This document shows positions 47,022 to 58,280 of a stretch of DNA of 64,000 bases, one piece after another (the stretch's first letter is position 1; each line of letters begins with the position of its first letter). A program made the translations under genes and the position numbers. The notes under the pieces are model-generated. The model was not told the DNA's origin. It did no database searches and was given only the letters and a program-made list of their open reading frames with translations. This DNA is from Dasypus novemcinctus (Eukaryota > Chordata > Mammalia > Cingulata > Dasypodidae): the NCBI RefSeq assembly GCF_030445035.2, contig NC_080694.1, forward strand, positions 73,671,147 to 73,735,146. Reading direction: 5' to 3'.

Positions 47022-47609
47022 TGATGTGGGCTATGGGTGGGAGGCTCTTTGTCTCCTCTGAGATCACCTAAGCTGTTTGTCCTGAAACTTGTGGGTGTGG
47101 GGCGGTAAGAGGCTACAGCCTGCCCTTGGTGACCATGGCAATGACTCCAGTCCCAGGAGGCCATTTAGCAATGCAAACTCTATATCCATACCAGTCAGTC
47201 CAGGGAAATTCTGATGGTGGTGATGCCAAAGCTTAAGGGAACTTGGACTTGGCCTCGAATGGGAAATATAATATAGCCTGTGCATAAATTCAAAATCATC
47301 TAATTCTGTGTCCAAGTGTGCCTAGTCTCTAGAAATCCAGTTAAGTGATATGGGGTTTGAATGTTCAGAAAACCTATCCAGTACTCAAGCAAAGACTTAA
47401 CTAACAAAGAAAGTTTTCTTTGATAAAAGCACCATTTAACTCTCCACCCTGTATAAAAGGAAATTGAAAATCTTGTTCGAGGCTCGGGTTTGAAACAGAA
47501 AGCTCCGGAGTCCAGCCAGCGATCAATAAACCATTTTTCCTTCTCAAAATCATTCCTGAGTCCTGGCCTTTCTATATGCAAATAATTGAACTTCTCAAAT
47601 TCTACAACA
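47022..47609 (+). mobile_element. Solo LTR (same family), opposite orientation, nested in ERV copy 2
   Basis: TGATGTGGGC to TTCTACAACA, 588 bp, flanked by perfect CTAG (47018-47021 and 47610-47613). TATAAAAGG at about 47452 and CAATAAACC at about 47525. Only 320 bp from the previous solo LTR, head in the other direction. Confidence 0.95.
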
Positions 47610-48228
47610 CTAGTAGATAGGTTTAATCTGCCACACCTAGTCCCACCCTCAAAGCTCTCAAGTAAAGAGAAGGCCCTTTTCCGATAATGTTTATAATCAG
47701 ATTTTAATATGACCTTTCCATCCTGCTTAGCTTAATTTGGACTCCAGGAATATTTATTCACATATATAACTGCATATTTAACTTTTGACAATTTGAATAA
47801 AGCTCTTTTAAGAATTTTTATTAGTTAATTTGATATTATTATCCTGATGCATGAAGATGTACACTGAGGAAACAGGCAGATACAAATAGAGCTGGACAAA
47901 GAAACACAACTCATTGATGTTACTTATAAATTGTATTATTTTATATACCACTCAGTTTAATTTAGGTTTTAGAAATATATATTACTTATGTAACTGTATA
48001 CTTAACCCCAGCAATTTGAGCAATAGGCAGACATGAATAGTTTGACACAGAAACACAACTTAGTTACTTAAAACTTTCAATTTTTTATAAAACAAGTGTG
48101 ACTGCAAAATAATTCAAGATTTTTAAAGTTATTTTTTTTTTATTTGCACTATAACCATGCAGTTTTGCACAAGAATTTTGTTTTTCAACTAATGGCTTAT
48201 AACCACAATGTTTTCAATGCTTTAATAC

Positions 48229-48785
48229 TGTTAGAAGTTTGCAATAATTAACAAGCTGTACCTCAGTTTCCCCTGATATCACTGGGAAAAAGGTAAACCC
48301 CCTCCCTCATGTCTGAGGGCAGGCACTTTCCCACAGGTTGAAAAAGGAACCCTGTAGATACAGGAGTAAAGGGAGATAGAGATCTTCACCATCTGCACGT
48401 GACTGCAGAGGGAGATGGAGATCTTTACTACCTCTACCAAATCGTCATTATTTACAAACCCTCTAAAACCCTACAGATCAAAAGAAACATTTGCCCCTGC
48501 AGCATTCCAAGAAGCCATAGACTCCCTCAACCCCCTCCCACTACCTCACTTGGACCCTCAATACCCCTCCCACTAACTATCATTTCCCCACCTAGGAAAG
48601 TTCTGTCTAAATTCAAGTCCCCCCTTCCATGAGTGGGCTGAAGTCTCTCTTCAGACGCCCACCATGCTGGTGGGGGAGCTGAAGCCTGTTCTTCAGACCC
48701 CTCCATTGGGAGAGCTTCTCAATAAATTCTTTGCTTATGGTCAATCAGTCTCCATGTCCCAGTAAGTGCCGTATTTTCTCCAACA
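48229..48785 (+). mobile_element. Solo LTR of another family nested in ERV copy 2
   Basis: TGTTAGAAG to CTCCAACA, 557 bp, flanked by perfect 5-bp AATAC (48224-48228 and 48786-48790). 'ctcaataaattctttgc' (48718) is the polyadenylation signal. Copy 1 lacks it at the matching place (about 29705). Confidence 0.92.
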
Positions 48786-50820
48786 AATACAATTTTCCTT
48801 TGTTTCAGAACCTTATATTTTACTTTGAATTCCATGAGAGAAAGCAGGGTTACTAATACCAATAGGTCAGGAGAAGGGATGTCTCACACTGGCTTTTTTC
48901 AGCACTATAGGGGCAGAAGCTGTTATGAAATAACCATAAGCAAAGGCAAGGGGTGAGGGTAGGCTGGGCTTGAAGTGACCATAAATGAAGGTAAGGTTAG
49001 TTTAAAATTTACACTTACAGTAATAGGTTCAGGCTAAATCCACCTACTTATAATTTCAGCTATTATCCTTCTGCTGTTTTATAATATAAATGCATCAATA
49101 AGTGATCTTAACTCTTAGTTACAGTTTTTATTAAGTTTTTTATTAACCTTAAGGTGAATTGGATACCTTTATTAATTAAGTTACAAGAATTGTATTTGTA
49201 ACAATCCTGTGAAGTTCTGCCTCTTTCTAGCAAGGGAACAAATTTTTATCTGCGAGTTACACATTTAATTTATCAGCAAGAGAGTACTGGCATTTAAAGA
49301 TTCATTTTTAAGCTGCCTTTCATAGTGAATTTTTAGGTGCCAGTAACTGACAAAAGTCAAACACAGATTTTAACGTGGAGGTTTATCTCTTTTTTTTCCT
49401 GCAGTTTCACAACCCTGAAGTTTCCAGTCAGACCATTAAAAAGGCTATTAAGTGATTAGATGTCTATTGTTTTCAAGCAATAGCCTCCTTTTTTCAGACA
49501 CATTTACAGCTTTAAAATATTTTGAAGCATTTTTACAGAGTCTCACAGAGAGAGATTCGGAAAAGCAGAACCTGGGCAGAATGCAAATTTATTTTGGCCT
49601 TTGACACCTTAGGGAATAAATTGCATTTATTTTGATCCTGTTCTGCATTTCCTTTACCTCCCCCCTTCCAGGCAGTCAGGTGCACAGTGATCAAATAGGA
49701 ACACAGCTTATGAATAGAAGGTGTGGACTCACTTGAAAGGGGCAAGCCACTCCCCCCTTTCCAGCTTTCTGCCAAAATGGGCCAAAAGAACTTATTTAAA
49801 TTCAGTGCCCTTCTAGGGACTGAGCTACCCTGACTGCCCCAACAAACCCAGGTGTGTGGCACGGACACGGATGGCCCCCAACCCCGGACAAAGGGGCAGA
49901 CCAGAGATGAGATAGCAGAGCATGCACAAACATCCAGACTCCTCAGTTTTGCCCCAAAATCAATTTACCCACTTGCCAATGGCAAGGGAGGGTTCCAGCT
50001 CAACCAAATTCCACCACTTTACATAACTGCACAACTCCAACACCAGCATTTAGCTGACACAGACAAAAGCACAAAAGTTATTAATCTGACCCACAAGTTC
50101 TCTCTATATTTTTTCAGCACGACTGCCCCCACAGCCATCACAAACCTTAGAAAGAAAGAACACTTAACATTAACATCTGATATAAAGTGAATTCATTCAC
50201 AATTCTGCACCATAACAAAAGATTCCAGTTAGATTTTTTTCACTGTTTAACTTTACACTTAGACCAAGCCTCACCAGAAAAGCCTATTCATTTTCCTATA
50301 ATCAAGTTTTTCAAAACCCAAACCAATTTCCAAGATGTTCGGACTTGAACCTATAAACATCCTTTCTCATCATAATTAAGTCTTCACTCTTTTGGCAGAG
50401 ACAAGACCAGTACCAGATTCCAACATGCAGTTAGACAAACCCAAAACACCAGACTTCTCCCCCTTTTTCTCCTTTTTTCAGACCTAAAGAGAATGGCTTC
50501 CCCCCAAATTTCTGGAGGTACTGGGGTTCTCTCAAGAGGTGATCAGCCTCCCAGGATCATGCTCCCCCAGGGAGTCCTACCTTTTTCCATGTTTGGAGTT
50601 CTTTTTCATTCCCAGAATTTTCCTTCAGGCCTTCCATTGCCCTTGATTTTTGACAGGAAGATTCCAGTGGAGCCCACATCTTTTCTAGATTAAATTTAAT
50701 CCAGGGGTACCCAGATTGGGGTTCACCTGAGTCCTCCTGGCTTCCTTGGGGATCTGGAAGGGGCAGCAAAATGCTACAGTTTTTGGCCTTCATTTGCAAT
50801 CCCGGGAGAGCCTCCAAAAA

Positions 50821-51526
50821 TGTTGTAGAAGTTGAGAGAGGTTCAATTATTTGCATATAGAAAGGCCAGAACTCAGGAATGATTTTGAGAAGGGAAAAAT
50901 GTTTTACTGATGGCTGGCTGGTCTTGGGAGCATTCTGTTCCAAACCTGAGCCCCGAAAAAGAGTTTTAAGTTACTTTTATACAGGGTGGGGAGTCAAATG
51001 GTGCTTTTATGAAAGAAAATGACTTTCTTTGTTAGTTAAGTGTTTGCCTGAGTACCAGATAGGTTTTGAATTAACATATCACCCACATTTCAGGTGAGCT
51101 TGAATTAGCATCTCACCCACATTCAATCTGGATGCTACTTTGAATACACATTCAGTTTTACATCCTCTTTGAACATTCAAAGCCTATAGGGTTTATGTCA
51201 CTTAACTGGATTTCTAGAGACTAGGCACACTTGGATACAGAATTAGATCATGTTGAATTTATGCACAGGCTGTATTATATTTCCTATTCAAGGCCAAGTC
51301 CAAGTTCCCTTAAGTTTTGGCATCACCACCATCAAAGTTTCCCTGGACTGACTGGTTTGTATATAGCGTTTGCACTGTTAAATTGCCTCCTGGAACTGGC
51401 ATCGCTGCCATGGTCACCAAGGGCAGGGCTGCAGCCTCTCACTGTCCCACACCCACAGGTCAGGACACATATAGATTAGGTTAACGTACAAAGAGACGAA
51501 CAGCCTCCCATGCTTAGTCCACATCA
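50821..51526 (-). repeat. 5' LTR of ERV copy 2
   Basis: 'tgttgtagaagttgag' to 'tccacatca', 706 bp, the long U3 form. Preceded by the degraded primer-binding site at 50799-50816. Confidence 0.93.
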
Positions 51527-52735
51527 ACATCACACCTCTTTTTCTGTCTCCCTGCCTTCAACAACTTCCAGGGCCACTGTCTCCACATCGGTGATTTAAT
51601 TTCTTCCATTGCTAGAGTCACAATAATTCTATAGTAGAATACTAGTAAGTCCACTCTAATCTATATTTTATTCCTCCATCTTGAGGACCCTGGGATGGCG
51701 ATACCCACTCCACCTCTAAATTGAGAGGGGCTTAGATGCCACTTGGCTGATGGATGGGAATTTCCTGTTTGCAGTTGTAGACTCTCTTGATTTCCTGGTA
51801 TGTTGGTTGACCATCCTCACCTCCTTGTTGGCTGACCTGGGTAAGTTCAACAAACTGGAGAGTAGGTGTTGCAACTCTGCTGAGGTTCAGGGCCCAGCTG
51901 GCACATGAACAGTCCAGAGATTCAAGTTTCCAGAGCATCCACCTACCCCAACACCAACCACAAATTCAGTAAAAGTGACAGAAGGGGCATGTGTAGAGAA
52001 GTCACATCTGGGTTCAACTCCGTCATACTCAGGAGCACAAATTCTAAAATAGGATCCTCTGGGAAGGCACCAAGCTCCAAGTCATCTGCCATGACTGCAG
52101 GTCCTGAGTGTCTCCACAGTCCTCAGGAGTACCATTACCTGGGGTTGTATCTACTTTGGCTGTCTCTAAGATCCTGCTGAGATGTGCATAAGCATGACCC
52201 CTCTAATGACTTCCTGACTCACTTTGAAGTCTCTTAGCCATATAAACTCATTTGTCTTTACTATTTCCCCCTTTTATTCAAGGTCTTTTTGTAGTTGCAT
52301 CACCAGCTGCTGATGGTAGTAATCCCTCGGGGCCAGGGAGGCTCTTCCCCGGGAGTCATGTCCCATAGTGGGGGGAAGGTAATGCATTTATAGGTTGAGT
52401 TTGGCTTAGAGAGTGGTCATATTTGAGCAACATGGAGGCTCTCAGGAGGTAGCTCTTAGGCACCCTGCAGCTCTAGGGCTAGTTGAAAGTTCAAGCACAC
52501 AGGCTCATAAAAATAGTCACCAATATCAAGGGCCCATCATTGGACAAATTTGCATTTTTTAATGAGCAGATTTTATGGGCACATCATAATAAATTGTACT
52601 GCTACATTATTTTTTTTTTAAAAAGGGAAGATGTGCAAGAGAGAGGAGGGTGCACAGGAATCCCTCATAATTTCAATGTAACTTTTCTGTAATCTAAAAC
52701 CTCTTTAAAAATAAAGTTTATTTCCTTCTTGATAT
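51527..52735 (-). mobile_element. L1-type 3' UTR, reverse (continuation after ERV copy 2)
   Basis: Continues the L1 3' end split at 43663: 'ttccattgctagagtcac', 'tattttattcctccatc', then the block that occurs in sense at 34.8-36.0 kb. No open frame of interest. Confidence 0.75.
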
Positions 52736-53240
52736 AGAGGGGGACTGGACATAGCCATCCCAGGTCCACAAGATGGAGGAATAGAGTATGGATTAGAGTG
52801 GACGTACTGGTGTTCTACTGGGGAACTATTGTGATTACTAAGGTAAGAAATTGTAGTAGTGATGTGGCGAGGGTGGCCATGGTGACTGCTGATGGTTGGG
52901 AGAGGGAAGAAGAGATAGGGTGTGGGGGCATTTTCAGGATTTGGAGTTGTCCTAGGTGGTGCTGCAAGGATGGATGCTGGATGTTGTGTGTCCTGTCGTG
53001 CCCCACTGGGTGGAGTGGGGGAAAGTGTGGACTACAATGTGGACCACTGTCCATGTGCTGCAGTGGTTCTCTGGAATGTATTCGCTGGGTGCAGTGGATG
53101 TGCCACAATGATGGAAGAGTTTGTTGATGTGGGAGGGGTGGCATGGGTGGGGTGAGGGGTATATGGGGACCTCATATTATTTGAATGTAACATTTAAAAG
53201 AAAATAAAGAAAAAAAATAAAGTTTATTATATTAAAAAAA
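52736..53240 (+). mobile_element. L1 3' end with poly-A, sense
   Basis: 'ggtccacaagatggaggaat' to 'gggacctcatatt' and a poly-A tail at 53234-53246. With the preceding reverse fragment it forms an inverted pair of related L1 3' ends. Confidence 0.8.
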
Positions 53241-53248
53241 AAAAAAAC

Positions 53249-53400
53249 AACCTGCCCCCAGCAGCCACCTCTCCACTTAGCAAAGATATCCACATCCAAG
53301 GCTCTATTTCAAAAGACCTTTAAAACCTGCCACCAGCAGCCACCTCTGCACTTAGGACAGATGTCCACATCCCAGGCTCCATGTTAGGCTTCAAAGGATC
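53249..53400. repeat. Two diverged copies of the 71-bp minisatellite unit
   Basis: 'aacctgcccccagcagccac', 'cacttagcaaagatatccac', 'atccaaggctctatttc', then a second unit 'cctgccaccagcagccacct', 'cttaggacagatgtccac', 'atcccaggctcc'. Clear relatives of the array at 39733-40306, 13 kb away. Confidence 0.85.
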
Positions 53401-53795
53401 TTTGAAACCCCTGAAAATGGATAAAAATGAGCGGATATGGACTAAATGAGTAAAACTGGGGATTAAAAAAGGCCAGTTAGGTGTAGAAGGGACAACAGAA
53501 TTAGCATCACCATTCTATTAAGACAAGGACCCCAGTGGATGCTAAGTCATTAGGTGAAAGTGCTGGGACAGTCAGCCCCATGATGCCAGAGCACCCTGCT
53601 CCCCCCAGACCGCCTCCTGAGCTCTCTGTGGAGGGCGAGAGCTGGTGGTCTCCAGCTTACAAGGAGCCAAATCCAGCCCCCCTGGCAGAGGGGCAAACCA
53701 GCACACGCTTCCAGCGTGATGCCACATGAATCACGTGCCCTCACCTTTGAAATATTGCCAAAAATGTTTGACCTGATGAATCTATTCAAACTTCT
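53401..53795. other. No gene recognised
   Basis: Unique-looking sequence. Short frames on both strands lack family likeness. Confidence 0.4.
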
Positions 53796-54290
53796 AGACC
53801 TGACTTCCAGTTTATAGATAATATGAAGGATAAAGAATGACCTAAACCATGCTCTGAAGAAAAGTCAGATAAATCCAGAATATGGGACATTCCACAAGAC
53901 AGCTATTAGTCTTTTGAAAAGTCTGTGTCATGAAAAAAAAAAAAGGTTGTTCTTGATTTAAGGACTAAACAGAAATAATAACCAACCATGATGTGTGAAC
54001 TTTAGATACTGGTTTTAAAAAATAAAAGCAATAAAAATAGTTTCGGATAATTGGAATTTGAAACTAGACTGGCTATTGGGCATATGAAGAAAAGATTGGT
54101 TTTCCTAGGTATGATAATGGCAGTAGGGTCATGTATGAGAGTGCTATGGACTTTAGGGATGAAGTACCATGACTATAACTTATTTTCAAGTGCTTAAGAA
54201 AAATATAAAATTAAAACTTTTCTGAGGAGAGGGTCTCTATTTTCGACGATGATCTTAAAGTTTGTGACCACTGAAGATGGTTAAAAATCA
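53796..54290 (+). repeat. Ancient interspersed repeat fragment
   Basis: 'gataaatccagaatatgg', 'gacattccacaagacagc' and 'ctaggtatgataatggcag' are phrases I associate with old mammalian LINE/LTR 3' sequence. Family not identified. Confidence 0.4.
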
Positions 54291-54640
54291 CTGAACGGAA
54301 AATGTCATGCTTGATGCCGTATAGAAGCTCGATATGTATGTGTCAAAGAGTGAAGAGGTCACAGGGAGCTGAAGACAAGGTTACCTGTCCAGCGCAGTTC
54401 GCTTTTGGCTGGACAAAGAAACATTTCCAAGTCCAACCCCACGTCCTGGCTGTACAGATCCCATCTGGACCGTATTTCAGCTCGCATCACTGTGGTTTTG
54501 CTGCAAACACCCACAGCCCACCGTGTACATCCACAAGTGGAACATCTCGCTTCAAGCCTGGTCTCTGTAAATGGCAGCAGGTGATTCTAGGTGATCAAGA
54601 GTTGTTGAGGGAGAGGCAAAGGCTAGCCCGGGTGCACCTA
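54291..54640. other. No gene recognised
   Basis: The frame from 54302 has no domain and runs into the following minisatellite. Confidence 0.4.
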
Positions 54641-54840
54641 CACCTGCCAGCGCCCACACCTGCTGGGTGCCCACACCTGCCAGCGCCCACACCTGCTGGG
54701 TGCCCACACCTGCCGGCACCCACACCTGCTGGGTGCCCACGCCTGCCAGCGCCCACACCTGCTAAGTGCCTACACCTGCCAGCGCCCACACCTGCTGGGT
54801 GCCCACGCCTGCCGGCACCCACACCTGCCCACATCTACTG
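54641..54840. repeat. 33-bp minisatellite, 5-6 copies
   Basis: Unit 'cacacctgccagcgcc' + 'cacacctgctgggtgcc'. The period is a multiple of 3 and gives false Pro/Thr- or Gly/Val-rich ORFs on both strands. Confidence 0.95.
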
Positions 54841-56689
54841 GACGGCCACACCTACTGGGTGCCCACGCCTGCCTGGTGCCTCCACTGCACACTTAGGACA
54901 CTCGCTGCTCAAGGGCACCTGCTGAGAGGCGGGAGTCTGAGGCCGCACCTGAGCCCTCCAGCACACCTGCTCCGCCACCAGGCCCACTGCAAAATGGCAC
55001 AAGCTCCTGCGAGGCCGTGGCGTGGCAGGGCTGGTAAGCGGCGAGCACTGCCCACAGGAAAGGGGCTCCCGTCTCAGGTGACGCCGACGCGGCCTTCTGG
55101 ACAGCGGTTTTTCTTCTCCGGGATGGAGGATCTCAGGGTCTCACTGCTCCTCCCCAGGGACGGCTTTCGCCGGGATCCCCTCCAGCTCCCCAGGCCCTCC
55201 CTGGACTGCTGACCTCTACGCTCCAGCGCGTTGATTATCAGCAATTCTTACAATCTCCCTTCTCGATTATTCCTGCCTTTCAGTTCGTTTTCGTTCCTCC
55301 TCTTCCTCACTCGAATGAGAATCCCGAATTCCCTGAGGCTGGGAGTTTCCTGGGTCAGGGGTCTCGCCTCGCTCCAGCACAGGGTCTTCTGCCCTGGCCT
55401 AACGCGGAGCCGCCTGCGATCCCGCAGACCAGGAGCTCTCCAGGGTCCTGGCGCCTCCACAGCGGAACCGGGGCCGCCCCTGAGCTGCGCGTTTCCTCAC
55501 CCCCGCCTGCCCCGACAGGGCGCTGACGAGAAGCACCTCATGCGCGCAGCCCACAGCCCGGCGAGCGACACTAAGTGACCTCAGGAGTGGACGCGGTCCT
55601 TGGCTGCGGGAATCGCGGTGCGCGGCCGACGCGAGCCAGGAAGGCACCGCTGTGAGGCCGCGTGGACCCTGCCCAGCTCCAGAGCAGCGCCCGGCCCTGC
55701 CGCTCCCTCCGCGCTCTGTCCCCAGGACAGGCCCCCCTGCCTCCTGCGGCCTCGGGCCCCTGTACGTGGCCTTTGCAGCCCCGGAGTGTGAGCGGGACCA
55801 CCCAGGCTCTCTTGCTGCCCCAAAGCACTCAGCTGGGCCTTGCAGGAGCCCTGTAAAGTGAGTTTTCTTCATCTGAGACAGGCGGTACTCCTGGGGAGGC
55901 ACCTGAAGCCTGGGGAGGCCAGAACTCAGGGCAGAGGCAGGTGGTCTGGAGACGGCCAGTCCTGACGGGCGGCCAGGCCTTAGGACCCTTGGCGAGGCTG
56001 TGGTAACGGGCAGCAGGCAGGACACAGGGCCCTGGGGCTGCTGCAGCGCATTCCTGCAGGGCCCTTTCCCTCAAGGCTGGCCTCCTGGGGCTCTACAGAG
56101 AACGCAGCCACGCAAACCCCCGGCCCAGTGGCCACGCTGGTGACGCTCCAACAGCGGCAAGTCCCAGGCAGTAAGGCGGACCTGGACGTAGCAGCTGGCC
56201 CGTGCTGGAGCCAGCCCTCTGGACGCTGCGCTTGGGAAGCCGTCAGCCTTGTCTTGCGCCTGGGCCTCTGTCCAGTGTGGACCATGGACCAGGCCCTCCT
56301 GCCCCTAAGGGCTCTCCGGAGTCATCCAGCGCTCAGCACAGAGGAAGGAGCCTTGTCACAACCCGGCCACACGGTCACCGGGAGTTTATGTCACAGCCAG
56401 AGCGATGGAGGAGATGTCGGGTGGGGGGACGGGCTTGTGCACTCTTAGAACGCGCCAACTGTGGACAGAGTAGACTTATTCATCCAGTAACAGAAGAACA
56501 TGCACCACTGACATGCGGGCAGGGGACCCCGGAGGGAAGAAGAGGGGTAACAGGGCATTTGGGGGCACTGCCCTTGTCCTGCAGGACACTGCAATGGCAG
56601 ATACAGGCTGTTGCTCGTTTTGTCAAACCTGTAAAAAGCTCCCCAGGGGATTCTAGTGTAAATCCAAAACTGCTCTAAAAAATAACCCC
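54841..56689. other. GC-rich, no gene recognised
   Basis: A moderately CpG-rich stretch (55420-55760) with many overlapping frames on both strands, none with a domain or splice context I recognise. Confidence 0.4.
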
Positions 56690-56870
56690 TATTTTTTTAA
56701 AAAATGACCTTCTGGGGGATGGGAGTTACTGCTTAGTGGGTACAGAGTTTCTGTTTGGGGTGCTAGGAAAGTGTGGTAATGGGTGGTGGTGATGGCAGCA
56801 CAACTTTGCAAGTGTAATTAAGACCACTGAATTGTGTACTTGAAAGTAGATGAAATGGGAAATTATTTTT
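56690..56870 (+). repeat. Old L1 3' end
   Basis: 'gggagttactgcttagtggg', 'gtggtgatggcagcacaac' and 'ccactgaattgtgtacttg' are characteristic of the 3' UTR of old L1 families. Confidence 0.75.
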
Positions 56871-57345
56871 AATTGTCTTCTTTTAAAAAGATACATAGAT
56901 CACAAAAAATGTTACATTAAAAAATATGAGGTTCCCATATACCCCACACACCACCCCTCACCTCCCATATCAACAACCTCTTTCATCATCGTGGCACATT
57001 CATTGCATTTGGTGAATACATTTTGGAATACTGCTGCCCTGCATGGATAAGAGTTTACATTGTAGTTTACACTCTCCCTCAGTCCACTCAGTGGGTTATG
57101 GCAGGATAAATAATGTTCAGCATCTGACCCTGCAATATCATTTAGGACAACTCCAAGTCCAGAAAACGCCCCCACATCCCATCTCTTCTTCCCTCTCCCT
57201 GCCCTCAGCAACTACCGCAGCCACTGTCCACACATCAATGACACACTTTCTTCCACTGCTAGAGTCACAATAGTTCTATAGTAGAATACCAGTAAGTCCA
57301 GTCTAATCCATATTTTATTCCTCCATCCTGTGGACCCTGGGATGG
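56871..57345 (-). mobile_element. L1 3' end, reverse
   Basis: The uninterrupted version of the sequence split by ERV copy 2: 'aaatatgaggttcccatata', 'cccccacatcccatctctt', 'gtagaataccagtaagtcc'. It serves as the pre-insertion reference. Confidence 0.85.
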
Positions 57346-57599
57346 TGTTGTATATGTTACCACAATATAAAACGTTAAAAGTGATCCTCTCAAATGGAAG
57401 AAAAAACAGACAACAAAAAAACATGTCAGGGATTATGATTTTAACAGTTAACCGGGAGCCTGACACATTGTTCGTGGAATGAACTAATTACATTTCCCCC
57501 TTTTTTGAAGTAGACACGGAAACCGCTCTATTGTCAAAACCGGGAATGCAGTGGGAATTTGGAAGTGTTTATGTCACAGTTACCCAAAGATACATTTAT

Positions 57600-58280
57600 C
57601 GAGAAAACGAGCAGGGAGTGCGCCTGGAGCACTAAAGGCTGGAGGAGGGGTGAGCGCGCCGCCCGAGTACTGACGGCCAAACCGGTTTATTCAGGGGAAA
57701 AATGGGGGAGGGGAGTGGAGGGGGGAGGGAGGGAGGAAGCCGGCTCTGCTGCCCGCCCGGGACCGTCGAGCCCCCGCTCCGCACCCCGGCCCCGCGGGCT
57801 TCTGCTGTCAGCGAGGAGGGGCTGGGCCGGGGAGGGCGCGGGACGCGCGCGGGGGGCGCGCGGGGGTCGGGGTCCAGGCCGGGGGCGGCGCAGCCCCGTG
57901 AGCCCCGTGAGCCCCGCGAGCCCCGCCGCCTGGCCCCGGCGGTGGGCGAGGCTGTGGGCCCCGCCGCGTTCCCCGCCGCGCGCCCCCACTCACCGCGAGC
58001 CCCGCGCGGGGTCGGTGCGTCCCGCGAAACTCCGCTCCCGGCCCTCCGCGAGATTTCTCCCCGGCAGCCCCGGGACTGCCGCCGCCCACCCACCCTCAGG
58101 CCGGAGCCCGCGCCCCCCACCTCCCTGATCCCCGGGAACCCCCGGCGCGGAGGGGCGGGGGCGGCGCGGGGAGAGGAGGCCGCACGCGCGAGCTCGGCGC
58201 GGGGCGGGGCGGGGCTGCGGGGGCCGCGCGGGGGCTGTGGGTGCGCGCCCCTCCCTCCGCCCTGGGCTTGCTAAATTTAG
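57600..58280 (-). promoter_or_regulatory. Strong CpG island, candidate TRIM26 promoter
   Basis: Very CpG-dense at 57740-58270 (runs of cgcgc, GC boxes such as 'ggggcggggcggggc' at 58200). It is sharply bounded by AT-rich DNA at 58290. Mammalian TRIM26 has non-coding first exons well upstream of the RING exon, so an island about 24 kb 5' of the TRIM26 start on - is a reasonable promoter candidate. This is inference, and no exon is visible. The frames within it are chance. Confidence 0.5.

Larger units (their letters stand above)
43664..51526 (-). mobile_element. Endogenous retrovirus copy 2, with nested insertions
   Basis: Same family and orientation as copy 1 (7863 bp including insertions). 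LTRs are about 705 bp each after removing a SINE. The flanks ATAT and ACAT are a likely eroded 4-bp duplication. The internal region is collinear with copy 1 (compare 45.3-45.7 kb with 27.3-27.7 kb, and 49.5-50.8 kb with 31.0-32.4 kb). It is equally without recognisable gag, pol or env. It is older or less constrained: the outer LTR starts TA instead of TG and the primer site is degraded. It carries two solo LTRs of its own family, one foreign LTR and a DAS-SINE. Confidence 0.93.

Noticed and set aside
54302-54925. 207-codon ORF
   Set aside because: Most of its length is the 33-bp minisatellite and the rest has no family likeness.
57559-58274. Overlapping ORFs of 160-190 codons
   Set aside because: Chance frames in a CpG island (few stop codons), open on both strands.
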